Below, piece by piece: positions 1-13,675 of a stretch of 64,000 bases of DNA. The stretch is taken from NCBI GenBank assembly GCA_963662155.1, contig OY759268.1:56146457-56210456 (forward strand), read 5' to 3'. The notes under the pieces were generated by a model that ran no database searches, was not told where the DNA came from, and saw nothing but the letters and a program-made list of their open reading frames with translations. Every line of letters starts with the position of its first letter. Positions within the stretch are counted from its first letter, which is position 1. Position numbers and translations under genes: made by a program. This DNA comes from Lamellibrachia columna (taxonomy: Eukaryota > Annelida > Polychaeta > Sabellida > Siboglinidae).

Positions 1-639
1 AACAGGCGGAGGGATATATAGGAATTGTTCTGGTATTAGCGACGTGGGTGCATGAATACATGGATGTTTTTGTAAACATTGATGGGCATCGCACAAGGGG
101 GTGCTTAAAAAGAGCTGCATATATTTGATTTTTACAATGAGATGACAGCAGTTGTAATGAAAACATTTCAGAATTTTTTATGGCTAAATTTTCTTATATA
201 CAGACGAAACGTTAGCAGGGTCACCAATGCAATTCAGCGCTATAGTCTGACCTCTCCATATCAAGATTTTATAGATTTCGCCATTTTTTTCTGTAATCAT
301 CTGAAATCAATGTGTTTATATTGCAAGAAAGATTTAATCAACACGCTGTACAATATTTTGATGATAGTTCCATAAGCCAAACAATTGTTATGCATTAGCA
401 TAAACACTGAACATGTTCACAGACACATCTATCGACGTTGAAAGAACGCAACAACACAATAATTGCTTGAACTGCTAGGCCGTTTACCTGCCGCACCACA
501 AAGACGCGTTGATCGTTATCATAATTACATGAACGTAACAATATCGAATGTGTCGCGAGTCATGTAATAGAGAGTTTATTTTGTCACAAGCCACGCTGTA
601 GGGTAATTGGGTGCAACAAAAGAAAGTTGTCGAACAGCC
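1..639. other. No recognisable gene
   Basis: AT-rich sequence. A 77-codon open frame at 142-375 has no recognisable motif and is flanked by unstructured sequence, so I treat it as chance. No RNA gene or tandem repeat is visible. Confidence 0.5.
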
Positions 640-1145
640 AATTTCAAGTGATCAATCTCGCATGCTTCAAAGTTCTCCCTTGAATATTAAACGTTGTTTG
701 CTCTGTAAGTGTTGCATTATAAGATAATTACATTTAAATGCATATTTATTGCTGTCAATATATCCAGCTATCATCAACCAAAATTCAAATAGTAATTTAA
801 TTTAAATAAAAACCAGTCTTGGGAAACAATATGCTGCATTATTGACGCGGCGTTGATGTAGTCATGAAGGTTACAGTTACTGCAACGCCTACGTCATAGG
901 AAGACAGTGCGCGCTGTCTTCGTACGGGCTATAATGAAATTAACATTCACAAATTAGTGACGTAAAGGGTAACCGGTCGCATTATGTTTTCTGCATTGAA
1001 CATTTCTAGTTATCTGGACATATAAGCAGCGTATTGGAGAGAGGGTCAATTCACCGTCTCTACAAAATACTACCAACAAATACCAAATTGCAACCGGGCG
1101 ATTTAATAAAAAAATCAGGTACCTTAGGTAAATGCTACTCTGACA
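640..1145 (-). repeat. Dispersed repeat R, minus-strand copy
   Basis: The reverse complement of this block aligns by eye, with many substitutions, to 8,750-9,260, 14,310-14,600 and 32,820-33,480. Shared landmarks on the repeat strand are AAATCGC(T/C)CGGTTGCAATTTGGTA, a block ending in TATTTCCAGATAACTAG, a CACTGTCTTC block followed by GCGTTGCAATAACTGTAACC, and GATGGTAGCT..ATATTGACAGCA. No coding capacity is seen. The family is probably a non-autonomous element or old interspersed repeat; its class is unknown. Confidence 0.7.
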
Positions 1146-1496
1146 TAACTTCCCAAATAAGCCTCGCCGCTATGTTCAACCATTTTGATTATATTCCTTG
1201 ATAATGTATTTTGGAAACTTCATAAATGTGTAAGTGCGCTTTAAAAGGGAGATGATGCCTAAATATTACGCCTTTTTTCGCGTTCAGCAGGCGTCGGCTC
1301 ACGAGATCGGCATTTATAAGGGGAAACACGTGAACATTTCAACATATAGCACTTCGCTGGTCAGAACGTAGGAACTAGAGTATATATTATCAAGGTAAAT
1401 TATCTAATCAATTAATGACCATTAAGGTTGAACAACTATCCATACATTCATTGAGACAGTCATCAGAAAGATGATTGTCATACATTGCGCCCTGTG
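1146..1496. other. No recognisable feature
   Basis: Single-copy-looking AT-rich sequence between the dispersed repeat and the first minisatellite. No open frame or structure was noticed. Confidence 0.4.
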
Positions 1497-1977
1497 GCGG
1501 CGTGTACACTCAGCTCGTGGTTGCATGTACACACAGCTCGTGGCTGCATGTACACTCAGCTCGTGGCTGCATGTACACTCAACTCGTGGCGGCATGTACA
1601 CTCAGCTCGTGGCTGTATGTACACACATCTCGTGGCTGCATGTACACCCAGCTCGTGGCTGCATGTACACTCAGCTCGTGGCTGCATGTACACTCAGCTC
1701 GTGGCTGCATGTACACTCAGCTCGTGGCTGCATGTACACCCAGCTCGTGGCTGCATGTACACCCAGCTCGTGGCTGCATGTACACTCAGCTCGTGGCTGC
1801 ATGTACACTCAGCTCGTGGCTGCATGTACACTCAGCTCGTGGCTGCATGTACACCCAGCTCGTGGCTGCATGTACACCCAGCTCGTGGCTGCATGTACAC
1901 TCAGCTCGTGGCTGCATGTACACTCAGCTCGTGGCTGCATGTACACCCAGCTCGTGGCTGCATGTACACTCAGCTCT
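1497..1977 (+). repeat. 23-bp minisatellite, about 21 copies
   Basis: Tandem array with core CAGCTCGTGGCTGCATGTAC followed by ACN. The period is 23 bp, with few substitutions, mostly T/C in the last three bases. Because 23 is not a multiple of 3, each of the three plus frames reads the same peptide series and stays open for 169-210 codons. Those open frames are by-products of the repeat. The first units (1,497-1,620) are the most diverged. Confidence 0.95.
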
Positions 1978-2220
1978 TAAACTTTGTGGATTTTATAGAT
2001 TTTTATCGTAGTGTACAGTGTTTACAAATTGACTGTCATATCCGTGAATGCTCAAGGACTGCACTTGGATGTTCAGCTGGTGGTCAGTCAAGCGTGATCG
2101 CAGCTACCAAAGCTTGACAATGAATATTGTGTATACAAGACAATTCTTGACCAGCCTGCAGTACAGCAATAGCGTGGGTCGAACCTAAGTATTGAAGTAT
2201 TTGCCACCAAACGGAGCAAG

Positions 2221-3480
2221 TTGTGCACCATGATCATATGCTTAATAAACGCCCAGTCGGTGAGGAACAAGGTGACACCCCTCTCTGACTATATTATTGA
2301 GCACGGCTTTGACATCGTTGCCTTCACAGAAACATGGTTAAGTAATACTCCTGATGATGACCAGATAATCAGAGTCCTGACAATTCCTGGCTGCAAGTTT
2401 ACCCATGTTCCGAGGAGACAGCACAAGAACACCACAGCTAGAGGAGGTGGGATTGCCATTCTCCACAAATCCGTCATCAAAATGGCATTAAAGTCTTCAT
2501 AAAAAACAAATTCGTTCGAAATCATGGAAGTCACACTTAGTGCTTCGTCAAAAGTGAAACTGGCTGTGATCTATTGCCCTCCGCCATCAAAAAGATCTTT
2601 CTGGGTGAATTCCAAAACTTCCTTGAGCACCACGTGGTCAAATCTCAGAACACCCTGATTTTGGGTGATTTCAACTTCCACTATGAGGACCCACTGGACA
2701 CTGATGCTTCCCGCTTCCGTGACATCCTTTCGAACCACTTTCTCTGCCAGCACGTGTCGGGACCCACTCACATGGATGGGCATACGTTAGACTTGATTAT
2801 CACCAAATTCGCGGACAATCTGGTATCAAAGACTACTGTATCTGACTTCTTGACATATCATGGCGCTGTCCATCGTGACCTGCATCTGCCAAAACACCAG
2901 CCGCTTCGACAGTCAGTGCAATACAGGAATTATGCTGCCATAAATAAAGAGATGCTCCGAGTCGACATTGAGGCATCAACCCTGTGCCTTGACCGTGCCA
3001 CCTCAGCAGCTATTCTTCTTGAGCACTACGACACTACCCTGTCAGCTCTATTAGACAAACATGCCCCAGTCCAGACACGAACAATCACGGTCCCATCCAA
3101 AGTTCCTTGGTTCAGTTGTGACATCAAGACGGCTAAGCAGAAGAGACGGCAACTGGAGAGGCAATGGAGACAATCACGGCTCACAATTTACCGAGATATC
3201 TTCAAAGAACAGATACGCCACGTAACTCAGCTCATCTCAGCCAACATTTAAATATGTCTATAAACCGAATCACAGTACTGAAACTGCATTGATGCGAATC
3301 CAGAATTATATCTTGATGACCCTGGACAAAAAAGGGGTGTCAAGTATACATCAACTTACAGTATACATCAACTTACTTTAACAAATTCTCACCTGTGATT
3401 CGTCTGCAGCCACACCATCACTGGCAGTGGAAGTAGATATCACAGGAGTGATTTCTTCAGCCGGTGGCTATAGTTGTTGT
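2221..3480 (+). mobile_element. Decayed non-LTR retrotransposon, endonuclease domain
   Basis: Endonuclease/exonuclease/phosphatase (EEP) domain of a CR1/L2-type LINE ORF2. The first frame (2,221-2,502) carries NAQSVRNK and the catalytic-glutamate motif TETWLSN. A second frame covers about 2,517-2,600 (IMEVTLS, LAVIYCPPPS). A third (2,574-3,251) carries LILGDFNFH and GHTLDLIIT. Two frameshifts and a stop separate them. The terminal SDH-type motif reads TYHGAV, so the catalytic Asp appears lost. No reverse transcriptase follows. Homology fades by about 3,480. Dead fragment. Confidence 0.85.
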
Positions 3481-4639
3481 TCTACATAAATAAATAGATA
3501 ACAATGAAAATCTAAAAGATATGGCATTTCAATGTATGTATAACTTTCCTAAGAATATATACTCAAAACAATTTTACACAATGTAATTGAATTTGACAAT
3601 TTCTCAACCATTGTGTTTCTGGAGATACATCAACTGTGAGGGAAACCACAAGGGAGACTTACTCTGCTGTTGATATTAAACACACATATATTGGCGACAA
3701 TATTTTGTTTGTATTGTTGTTAGTGAGCACTATGTAATAACAGACAATTATGTATACTTGTATGTATACCAGATAAGTACAGCATGTAAACTTACTGGCA
3801 ATAATCTCACATAAAGACTTGATCGTTTCATGCCACCACATTCCTTTATCCTATGTGGACTGTCAATGCAGTGACAAAAACACTGGATGTTTAATCAGTG
3901 AGATCTGCATTTAGTGAGATAACGCCTTGTAAAGTAACATGCACACACAGAAACACACAGTAATAAGTTTAGCCTTAATTTACTTGTATACTTCTTCTGT
4001 GACACGGTTCAGTGCACCGTACACTAAATGTTGACTAAATTGCAGTTTCCATAAATGTGCTTCATAATTGAACATTGTCACCAAATGATTTGTTTTAGCA
4101 ATTAAAAATGTCTAACTCCGAAAAACTATCCCTTCTTTTCGCAGCCCAAAATACGACAGTATTGCGACTAAGTCAGTCCAAGTCCAAGATGAACATACCA
4201 CTAATGACTGAGAGTGATTAAGCTTTTTAATTATTATCCAACCTACAACTTCAATGCACTCCACTGCATTGCCATTTAGCATAACGAAAACTATACTGGC
4301 TAATAAATCAGTGAGTAGTGCTCAAGTATTTTCAAATCAGAAACAAAGATTCAATTCTGGTGTAATCACTGGAACAGTTTTACGGATTTTCCCCCAAACT
4401 TGCTATTTTCATTCAGAGTTGCAAGTCTAGTCCTAGATGTGACAGAAGGGACGATATGTCTAGAAAAGAAACGAACGGATGGACCTCAGTAGGGAAAGCA
4501 GAGAAGACAGCTACTCAATTTAAATGTGGGGTGAGACAAGCACTTACTTGACTGTGATGTCATGCATGACATTGTTTGGCTACACGGACTATGATGGCAT
4601 GCAGGGATAGATAACTGATGAAGGGAAATGGTTATACAA
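3481..4639. other. No recognisable gene
   Basis: AT-rich intergenic sequence. Only short open frames without motifs (for example minus 3,659-3,841) are present. No tandem repeat or RNA gene was recognised. Confidence 0.4.
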
Positions 4640-5640
4640 GGTGAGAATCCCACCATGCGCCAACAAATGGTAAGATTAAAGCCCTGAAGGGAAGAGGAGT
4701 ACGATAAGATAAGATAAGAGGAGTACGATAAGACATAGCATGAGGACATATAACCAGAAAAAACAATGTAAATACAAATTATGCACATAAAGAGTTACAC
4801 CAACGCTGATAGTCTAATCAATAAATTTATTGAGTTCAAAGCTAGAGTTGTATTACATAAGAAACAGGAAACAGGAAACAGGAAACAGGACATATTTATT
4901 CATCCCAAAGACAACAAAAGTATTCAACACAAAAACCATACAATATATTACATATATGTCGACATGATAAAAATAAGTAGTAAGAATATAGAGTACGGTC
5001 TGAAAGAACAAGAACACACAGACTGGAGCGATATAATTGGCACTGACACTATGAACGAAAAATAGTTAGTTATTATAACTAAATTAAAAAGATACAGGAA
5101 GAGTTCATCCCTCATCTACTAGTGAGTAATATTAACATATATAAAAGGAAAGTACCCATAGAAAAGGAATCAGTAAAGACAACTAAGAAGAAACACAATT
5201 TATGGAAGCGTTATATGAAGACAAAAGAAGGGAAATACTATATATTGAGTATTGTAGGTCTAGAAATAAAGTACGTAAAACGACGAAGATAACACTGAAA
5301 GGATTTGAGATGAAGCTAGCAACATAAGCTAAGTAATAGGCTAACCTGAAAGCAGCCAGCATGGAAGTATATGAACCCCAAACCAAGAATCGGGAAGGTG
5401 CTTCAGGCCTGAACATCGACCATAATAATAATGAATCTAGACTCACAGGCTCTGAAAGGGATAAGGCAGGTGTCTTAGGAAATTGTTTTGCAAGTGTTTT
5501 TACTGTAGATAGATGTATCAATAGCCTCATTATTACTTATTCAGTGAGGGCTAGTTATGTTATATCGATTGAGATCGGACATTACGTTAACCTTATTTAT
5601 ATAATCTAACAAGAACATATATTCCGCGTCTTTATCTTGA
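4640..5640 (+). mobile_element. CR1-like LINE fragment A
   Basis: Starts with a purine-rich leader also seen at 12,260 and, inverted, at 19,590. It then has the typical CR1 endonuclease start SYTNADSLINKFIEF (4,791-4,835). Most of the endonuclease is missing and the sequence jumps to the endonuclease-RT linker (HTDWSDIIGT at about 5,017-5,046, then the tryptophan/lysine-rich linker and 5,361-5,540). Frameshifts and stops are frequent. The same order recurs at 12,250-13,660 and 18,180-19,790, which defines one LINE family with internal deletions. Confidence 0.75.
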
Positions 5641-6000
5641 GCAAGTTAACATAACTCAACAAGACTGAGCTTAGTCTGCGTTCCCAGACAGTGTTATCTG
5701 AGAAGTTTGTGTTTTAGTGTACAAGTAATATGTGTACTAACGTTATTTTCGTAACTGCATTTAATTATCTAAGTAAGGATACTTTTTTACTATGACCAAA
5801 ATAAGTAGACAGGCCAGTATTAGACGATTTGTCCATTTGGCACGCTACAGTTGTGGCGGTTAGTGTAACCTGGGGCAAAACAGCCCCTGGAGGTAAGACG
5901 GCCCATTATGACGTAAGAAAAATATAAAACTCAGAACGTCCCAAAATGTGGTGCAAAATGAAACAACTATCGGATACTCATTCTGAAATATAAGCAACAC
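5641..6000 (+). repeat. Copy of a non-coding repeat, inverted partner at 17,860-18,180
   Basis: By eye this block is an inverted, diverged copy of 17,860-18,180. Both carry the GATGGGTATCCGATAG-like block, a TTTTGCACC block, AGAGTTTTATATTT and GGGCCGTCTTAC-like segments in the same order. Both sit next to the same end of a CR1-like fragment, so the composite was probably copied as a unit. No coding capacity is seen. Confidence 0.65.
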
Positions 6001-6213
6001 GATACATGTGTAACTAAATCAGTGTTTGTTTCCCTTTATATGCACTGTTATATGTTCTGATCTAGCATTTTGACAAAAATAAAATGGTACAATTCACTAT
6101 ATAACAATATGAATCATGAACTTAATGTTGGGTGAGATATTAATATTATTAATCAGATGATAGGTAAAACAATTCAAAATGGGCAATATTATGTTGTGTT
6201 TTGTGTATACACA

Positions 6214-6479
<266 letters not shown>

Positions 6480-6482
<3 letters not shown>

Positions 6483-7278
6483 GCAATAACCAACACAAGT
6501 CCGATGTAGCAGTGAATTGAAACAGGCCAAATAAATGACGTTTTTTATTGCAAAGTGGACTGCTTATCACGCAGCCACTTTGGGAAGAACGTTAACAGGA
6601 ATGTGACCTCCTCAAAGCAAACCAGACAGGAACTGAACACATGTACAGCCCCGTCCGGCAAGTTTCTCAGAGCCCATTCCTACAAGCATGACGATAACAT
6701 ATATACATAAAAAAGTCGTCATGAACATGTAATGCAAAGAATACAGACATTCCACCACCAATACACACATTTAATTACAAACAGGTGGGGCCATTTCGCT
6801 AACCTATATAAACATAAGCCAAGAATACCGATGAAGAAACAGGAAGCCTGTCTGCGCAGAAAACCCCATGAACACCAAATACTAGGGGACAAACCCCCGT
6901 GTTCATCTTATATAAGGCCAAAAGTGGGGAAAGCGGTTTCGACATCTTCCAACTTCCTATTTCATCAACGATGTACAATCGCATTTAAACTAAGCATTGA
7001 GAATAAGGAAGAAAGGTGGGGAGGAGGGCGGATTTCGAGAGACAAATTTTAGTCACAACTTCGCAATGCACAGACTGAATCAGGAGTGAAAGATTCAAGC
7101 TACTGGCTCAGGTTTGAACTGGTTTCCGCTAAGCCGTGATTGGCTGGCTAGCGCAGAGTAATACAATTTAGTTGGCCAAATAGTTCCGGTGTAGTCTCGG
7201 ACACCCAGGGCAAGTTTATCGACGACCTGTCTTGGTTATTTAATAAAAAAATTTTATGCACCTGGTGAGTTGCATAAA

Positions 7279-7282
<4 letters not shown>
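6480..7282. other. No recognisable gene between two (AT)n tracts
   Basis: Mixed-composition sequence. Open frames at 6,732-7,052 (plus) and 6,799-6,984 (minus) overlap each other and show no motif. Nothing else was recognised. Confidence 0.4.
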
Positions 7283-7506
<224 letters not shown>

Positions 7507-7977
7507 CATGCATACCTTTTATGTTTAGACAGTGGTTCATTCATATAAGCGTAAACTAAGGGGATGAAGCTATTGCCAAGGCAGAGGGCCTTCTTGTCCC
7601 ATGGATGGGGCAAGATATGTTTTGGGTACTCTGTTTTTGAAAATCAACTCATCTACTTTGTCAATTTGCTAAAAAATAATTTTCCAGTTTCCACATAACT
7701 GTCTACAACATGATATACTAACATTGTTTAATGGTGTACAATTTGAAAGTTTTCCTTGGGGGGCCGCCCTGCCCCAGGTTATCCTACATTTGGCTCGGCG
7801 CTCGATGACAAACGAGCATAATATGCGTGGCTGTTGCCGTTGGCCATATTTGGATTGTGTGTTGGTTTCACGAAGTGTAAGCCGTAGTAACTGGCTGACG
7901 GAAACGGGAAAGGGGAATACAACATGAAGACACGCACCATGTTAAGTATAAACGGCAAGTATTCCATTTTTATATTT

Positions 7978-8349
7978 CCCTCTAACCTCGAGCCCTACAG
8001 ACTATGTTTATATTGCCCTCTCACCTCGAGCCCTTCAGATTATATTTATATTGCCCTCTCACCTCGAGCCCTTCAGACTATGTTTATATTGCCCTCTCAC
8101 CTCGAGCCCTTCAGACTATGTTTATATTGCCCTCTCACCTCGAGCCCTTCAGATTATGTTTATATTGCCCTCTCACCTCGAGCCCTTCAGACTATGTTTA
8201 TATTGCCCTCTCACCTCGAGCCCTTCAGACTATGTTTATATTGCCCTCTCACCTCGAGCCCTTCAGACTATGTTTATATTGCCCTCTCACCTCGAGCCCT
8301 TCAGACTATGTTTATATTGCCCTCTCACCTCGAGCCCTTCAGACTATGC
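7978..8349 (+). repeat. 38-bp minisatellite inside repeat R, about 10 copies
   Basis: Period 38 bp, core CCCTCTCACCTCGAGCCCTT, ending in a GACTATGTTTATATTG-like segment. The paralogous copy of repeat R has a single unit at 13,869-13,906. The array therefore expanded after the two R copies separated. The open frames here (102-162 codons) exist because 38-bp units lacking stops were repeated. Confidence 0.95.
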
Positions 8350-9404
8350 TTCCTTTTAGCGGATCATCACATTTATTCTGTGCAACTGCGACAGTCTTCC
8401 GTTCAGTTGTAAACAAGTTCGATTAGTTTGAATAGTCGTTAATTGATTAGAACATATCAACTTGATAATAATTTCCTCTTTCCTCCAGCGAACACCTGCT
8501 ATGTCCGGACAGTTTCTAAATGGACGAAGTGTCCCCCTTGTAAACGTCGGTCTGAGCGGACACTTGATGAACGCGGAAAAAAGGCATTACATTTAGGTTT
8601 CATATTCCTTTTAAAGCAGACGGTCAAATTTGTTGTCAAGTTTTAAAATATATTATCAAGAAATATGTATTAAAATAGCGGAACATGGCGTCGAGGTTTA
8701 CTTGTGACGTCGGAGTAACACTTATTTGCGAGGTACTTGATTTTCAAAATGAAATCGCTCGGTTACAATTTGGTAGAGATAAATTTATTTTGTACTGACG
8801 ATAATGTTAACACCTACCAATACGCTGCTTATATTTCCAGATAAAAAGCAGTTTGTAATGCAAACATTTCGTGACTAGTTTGCCTTTACGTCATTAATTT
8901 GTAAATGTTGTTTTCATTATAGCCCGTTCTGAGACACCACACGCTGTCTTCACAGGCAGTATGCGTTGCAATAACTGTAACCATGAAAGCCACATTAAAG
9001 TTGTAGTTGCCCAACTTGCCAAATTACATGTATAATATAGAACCGTGAGTAAGTAATTCCCCTTCGGCGTCACCTATTATATTGGACAAATAATACATTG
9101 TTGTCACTGACACCTAGAAGGTTGTTTCGAAAATCGATGCAGTTAATCGAATTAGATTGATATACTGACATCATTAAGTGTGCATTTAAACATAATCACT
9201 CTAAACTTGCAATAATTACAAAGCAAACCATATTTAATATTCAAATACTTGTATAAACTGCTGCATTTAAGCATTTAACATACCTTAGGTTGAAGATTAA
9301 TCATAACTGACTTGAGTACCCATTTTCCAGACAACACAACGGCAATTTTCTTACAAACTAAATACATTATTTAAAGGAGTTTTTTTCTAAGCTGCAGCAT
9401 TCAT

Positions 9405-9640
9405 GCATTTAAATTAGTTGATGTTGGTGGTTAATCAACGGCATTATATAGACACGTCAGAGACGGATGACATAGCATACTTCGTCAGGGCACTGTAATC
9501 AGGTATACATGATTATGTTATCATTTAAATTAGTTGATGTTGGTGGTTAATCAACGGCATTATATAGACACGTCAGAGACGGATGACATAGCATACTTCG
9601 TCAGGGCACTGTAATCATGTATACATGATTACGTTATAAT
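9405..9640 (+). repeat. 116-bp direct duplication
   Basis: Two nearly identical copies in tandem, each running from CATTTAAATTAGTTGATG through a GACACGTCAGAGACGGATGA block to GTATACATGATTA. The other R copies (33,715-33,850) hold one unit, so this is a local tandem duplication. Confidence 0.9.
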
Positions 9641-10344
9641 TTAGATGGATGTTGATTGGACATTCCCACAGCAGATTTCTTTCATCAGAAGAACCCCTCC
9701 AACTTTCCAAGACTGTCCCCTCCGATGAAGGGAAACATGATAGGTAGGGATTCCTTTGGATGGATGCATACATGATTGCAAAATACAGTAACGTCTGTGT
9801 AATTTACATATGTCACCACGTAGCCACCCTACCGTGCCACGTGTGTCGGAAAACATAATAAACTGCTCTGATTAATATGCAGCTTTGGTATATCGTTGCA
9901 AATATATTACCGCAGCTGTGCGTACTTTCTAACCTGTCTGTTGTAGCACTTGAGCCGATATCAAGTTAGAGGGTTTTTAATGTATTTGTATGACACGTGG
10001 GAGTGGAAATGAGTAGTAGGGTGTGGCGAAACTGGCAAAACAATGGTCGTGGACATAACAAATCAGGCTCCTTTACATTACATGCGAGCAACGAGGTGGA
10101 TGAGAAAGAAACAACAGGGAAGGAGACGGTGGCACGTGACAGTAGTGAAGTAAGTTGGAGGGAATTGGAAATGGAACAGGTTCAAAGTTTCGCCTGCCTG
10201 GTTATGTTATAGTCATAATGTCTTGTCTAAGTTCACTTGCACTGGCGGCGTCATTATTCATACGTTGCATGTAGTCCGTGAAATCAACACCGACGCCGTG
10301 CATTTTTAATGCATGGTATCACGGTTCTGGCGCCGCTAGAAATT

Positions 10345-10356
10345 ATATATATATAT

Positions 10357-10406
<50 letters not shown>

Positions 10407-10478
10407 GTATGTATGTGTGTGCGTGCGTGCCTGCCTGCGTGCGTGCGTGCGTGCCTGCGTGCGTGCGCGTGTGTGTGT
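10345..10478. repeat. (AT)n followed by (GTGC)n/(GT)n
   Basis: Compound microsatellite within repeat R: AT dinucleotides, then TATG, then GTGC/CTGC-type units ending in (GT)n. The inverted homologue at 25,432-25,738 has a far larger (AT)n/(CA)n tract at the same place, so this position repeatedly hosts microsatellite growth. Confidence 0.9.
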
Positions 10479-10828
10479 CAACGCTAGCGACTGTCGCCTA
10501 TACCTGTCGAAAGTTGCTGGCCCGTGACAAATTTGTCGGGACTAATACATCGGTCCATTTTTTACAATTTACATATTCGTCGGAATCCTATGCTTAGTAT
10601 GTCGCAACGTTCTGAAACTGGACAACGTATTTCCCCATTCCTGTTGCTTCAGACGCGGCAAAGAAGTGGGCAGCTCTGTCCGTCTTTAAAAATAAATTTA
10701 TTTTAACACTGATTTTGACATACATACATACATGTTAAATTCAATGTTAAAATCAAATATGCTGCAACAGACAGGCGCGTAGATGGCCGTACGTTTTGAT
10801 CATTTTAAATAATTTATGTAATTGTAGA

Positions 10829-11310
<482 letters not shown>

Positions 11311-11678
11311 TTGGAACTTGGATTTTTTTAGAATTACAGAAATGATTGAAAATTATTAAAACATGATATTGGTGAAACTGTAAACTCTATCGTTCCAAAC
11401 GATAAACTAAAGAAGGTTAAGTGGACACGGAGGGGTAGCATAAACTATGAATCGGGGAGATCAGTTAGACCTAGACCAGTTATATGCGAAATGCGACAGA
11501 AAAGAAGTCAATAAATCGTAAGGCAGGAAATGGGTGCAATGTATACATGTATACGAAACGATGATGAAAGAAGGAGCCTAAAAAACAGCCAAGATAGTTA
11601 AAATATTGTGCAGAAAACAGTAAAAAATCAATGAAAGAAAACATAGGAAAATAAATCTTCTTATATTCAATGTCCCAA
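11311..11678. other. No recognisable feature
   Basis: Purine-rich plus strand without an open frame or recognised repeat. Confidence 0.4.
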
Positions 11679-11988
11679 AACCAGAAACAAACCTAAAGGA
11701 AGAGAGGGGAAGAATAGATAGGAACCAGAAACAAACCTAAAGGAAGAGAGGGTAAGAATAGATAGGAACCAGAAACAAACCTAAAGGAAGAGAGGGTAAG
11801 AATAGATAGGAACCAGAAACAAACCTAAAGGAAGAGAGGGTAAGAATAGATAGGAACCAGAAACAAACCTAAAGGAAGAGAGGGTAAGAATAGATAGGGA
11901 CCAGAAACAAACCTAAAGGAAGAGAGGGTAAGAATAGATAGGAACCAGAAACAAACCTAAAGGAAGAGAGGGTAAGAATAGATAGGGA
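11679..11988 (+). repeat. 44-bp minisatellite, 7 copies
   Basis: Tandem units with core AACCAGAAACAAACCTAAAG followed by GAAGAGAGGGTAAGAATAGA and TAGG. Copies are nearly identical; the first has GGGGAAG instead of GGGTAAG and one has GGGACC. Confidence 0.95.
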
Positions 11989-12244
11989 GTTTGTTGGAGG
12001 GTCGTGTAACGAGGAATGCATTCTGAATCTAGACTTAAAATATGAGATAAAAACAATTATCAGGCTGGGAAAAAACATACAGACGGGGATACAGGTGACA
12101 CTGAAAAAAAGCCCAGAGCTATCATGGTAGCAATGAAAGAACCTAAACAAAACTTGGAATTGTTTAAACGACTATCATACTTGACGGAAGCAGAAGACAA
12201 ATATAAAAATGATTTAACAACAAAGTAGAAGAGAAAGGAAAGAG

Positions 12245-13660
<1,416 letters not shown>

Positions 13661-13675
13661 ACCCTACATTGTCCT

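Larger units (their letters stand above)
7755..10710 (+). repeat. Dispersed repeat R, longest copy
   Basis: Long copy of the non-coding family. Its head (GGGCCGCCCTGCCCCAGGTT, then GCTCGGCGCTCGATGACAA) recurs at 13,678. Its body (GAACATGGCGTCGAGGTTTA, then TTGTGACGTCGGAGTAACAC) recurs at 14,240 and 32,763. Its tail (GAACAGGTTCAAAGTTTCGC, GAAATCAACACCGACGC, then past the microsatellite to 10,700) recurs inverted at 25,285-25,935. It contains an expanded 38-bp minisatellite, a 116-bp duplication and an (AT)n/(GT)n tract. No long coding frame is seen. Class unknown. Confidence 0.75.
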
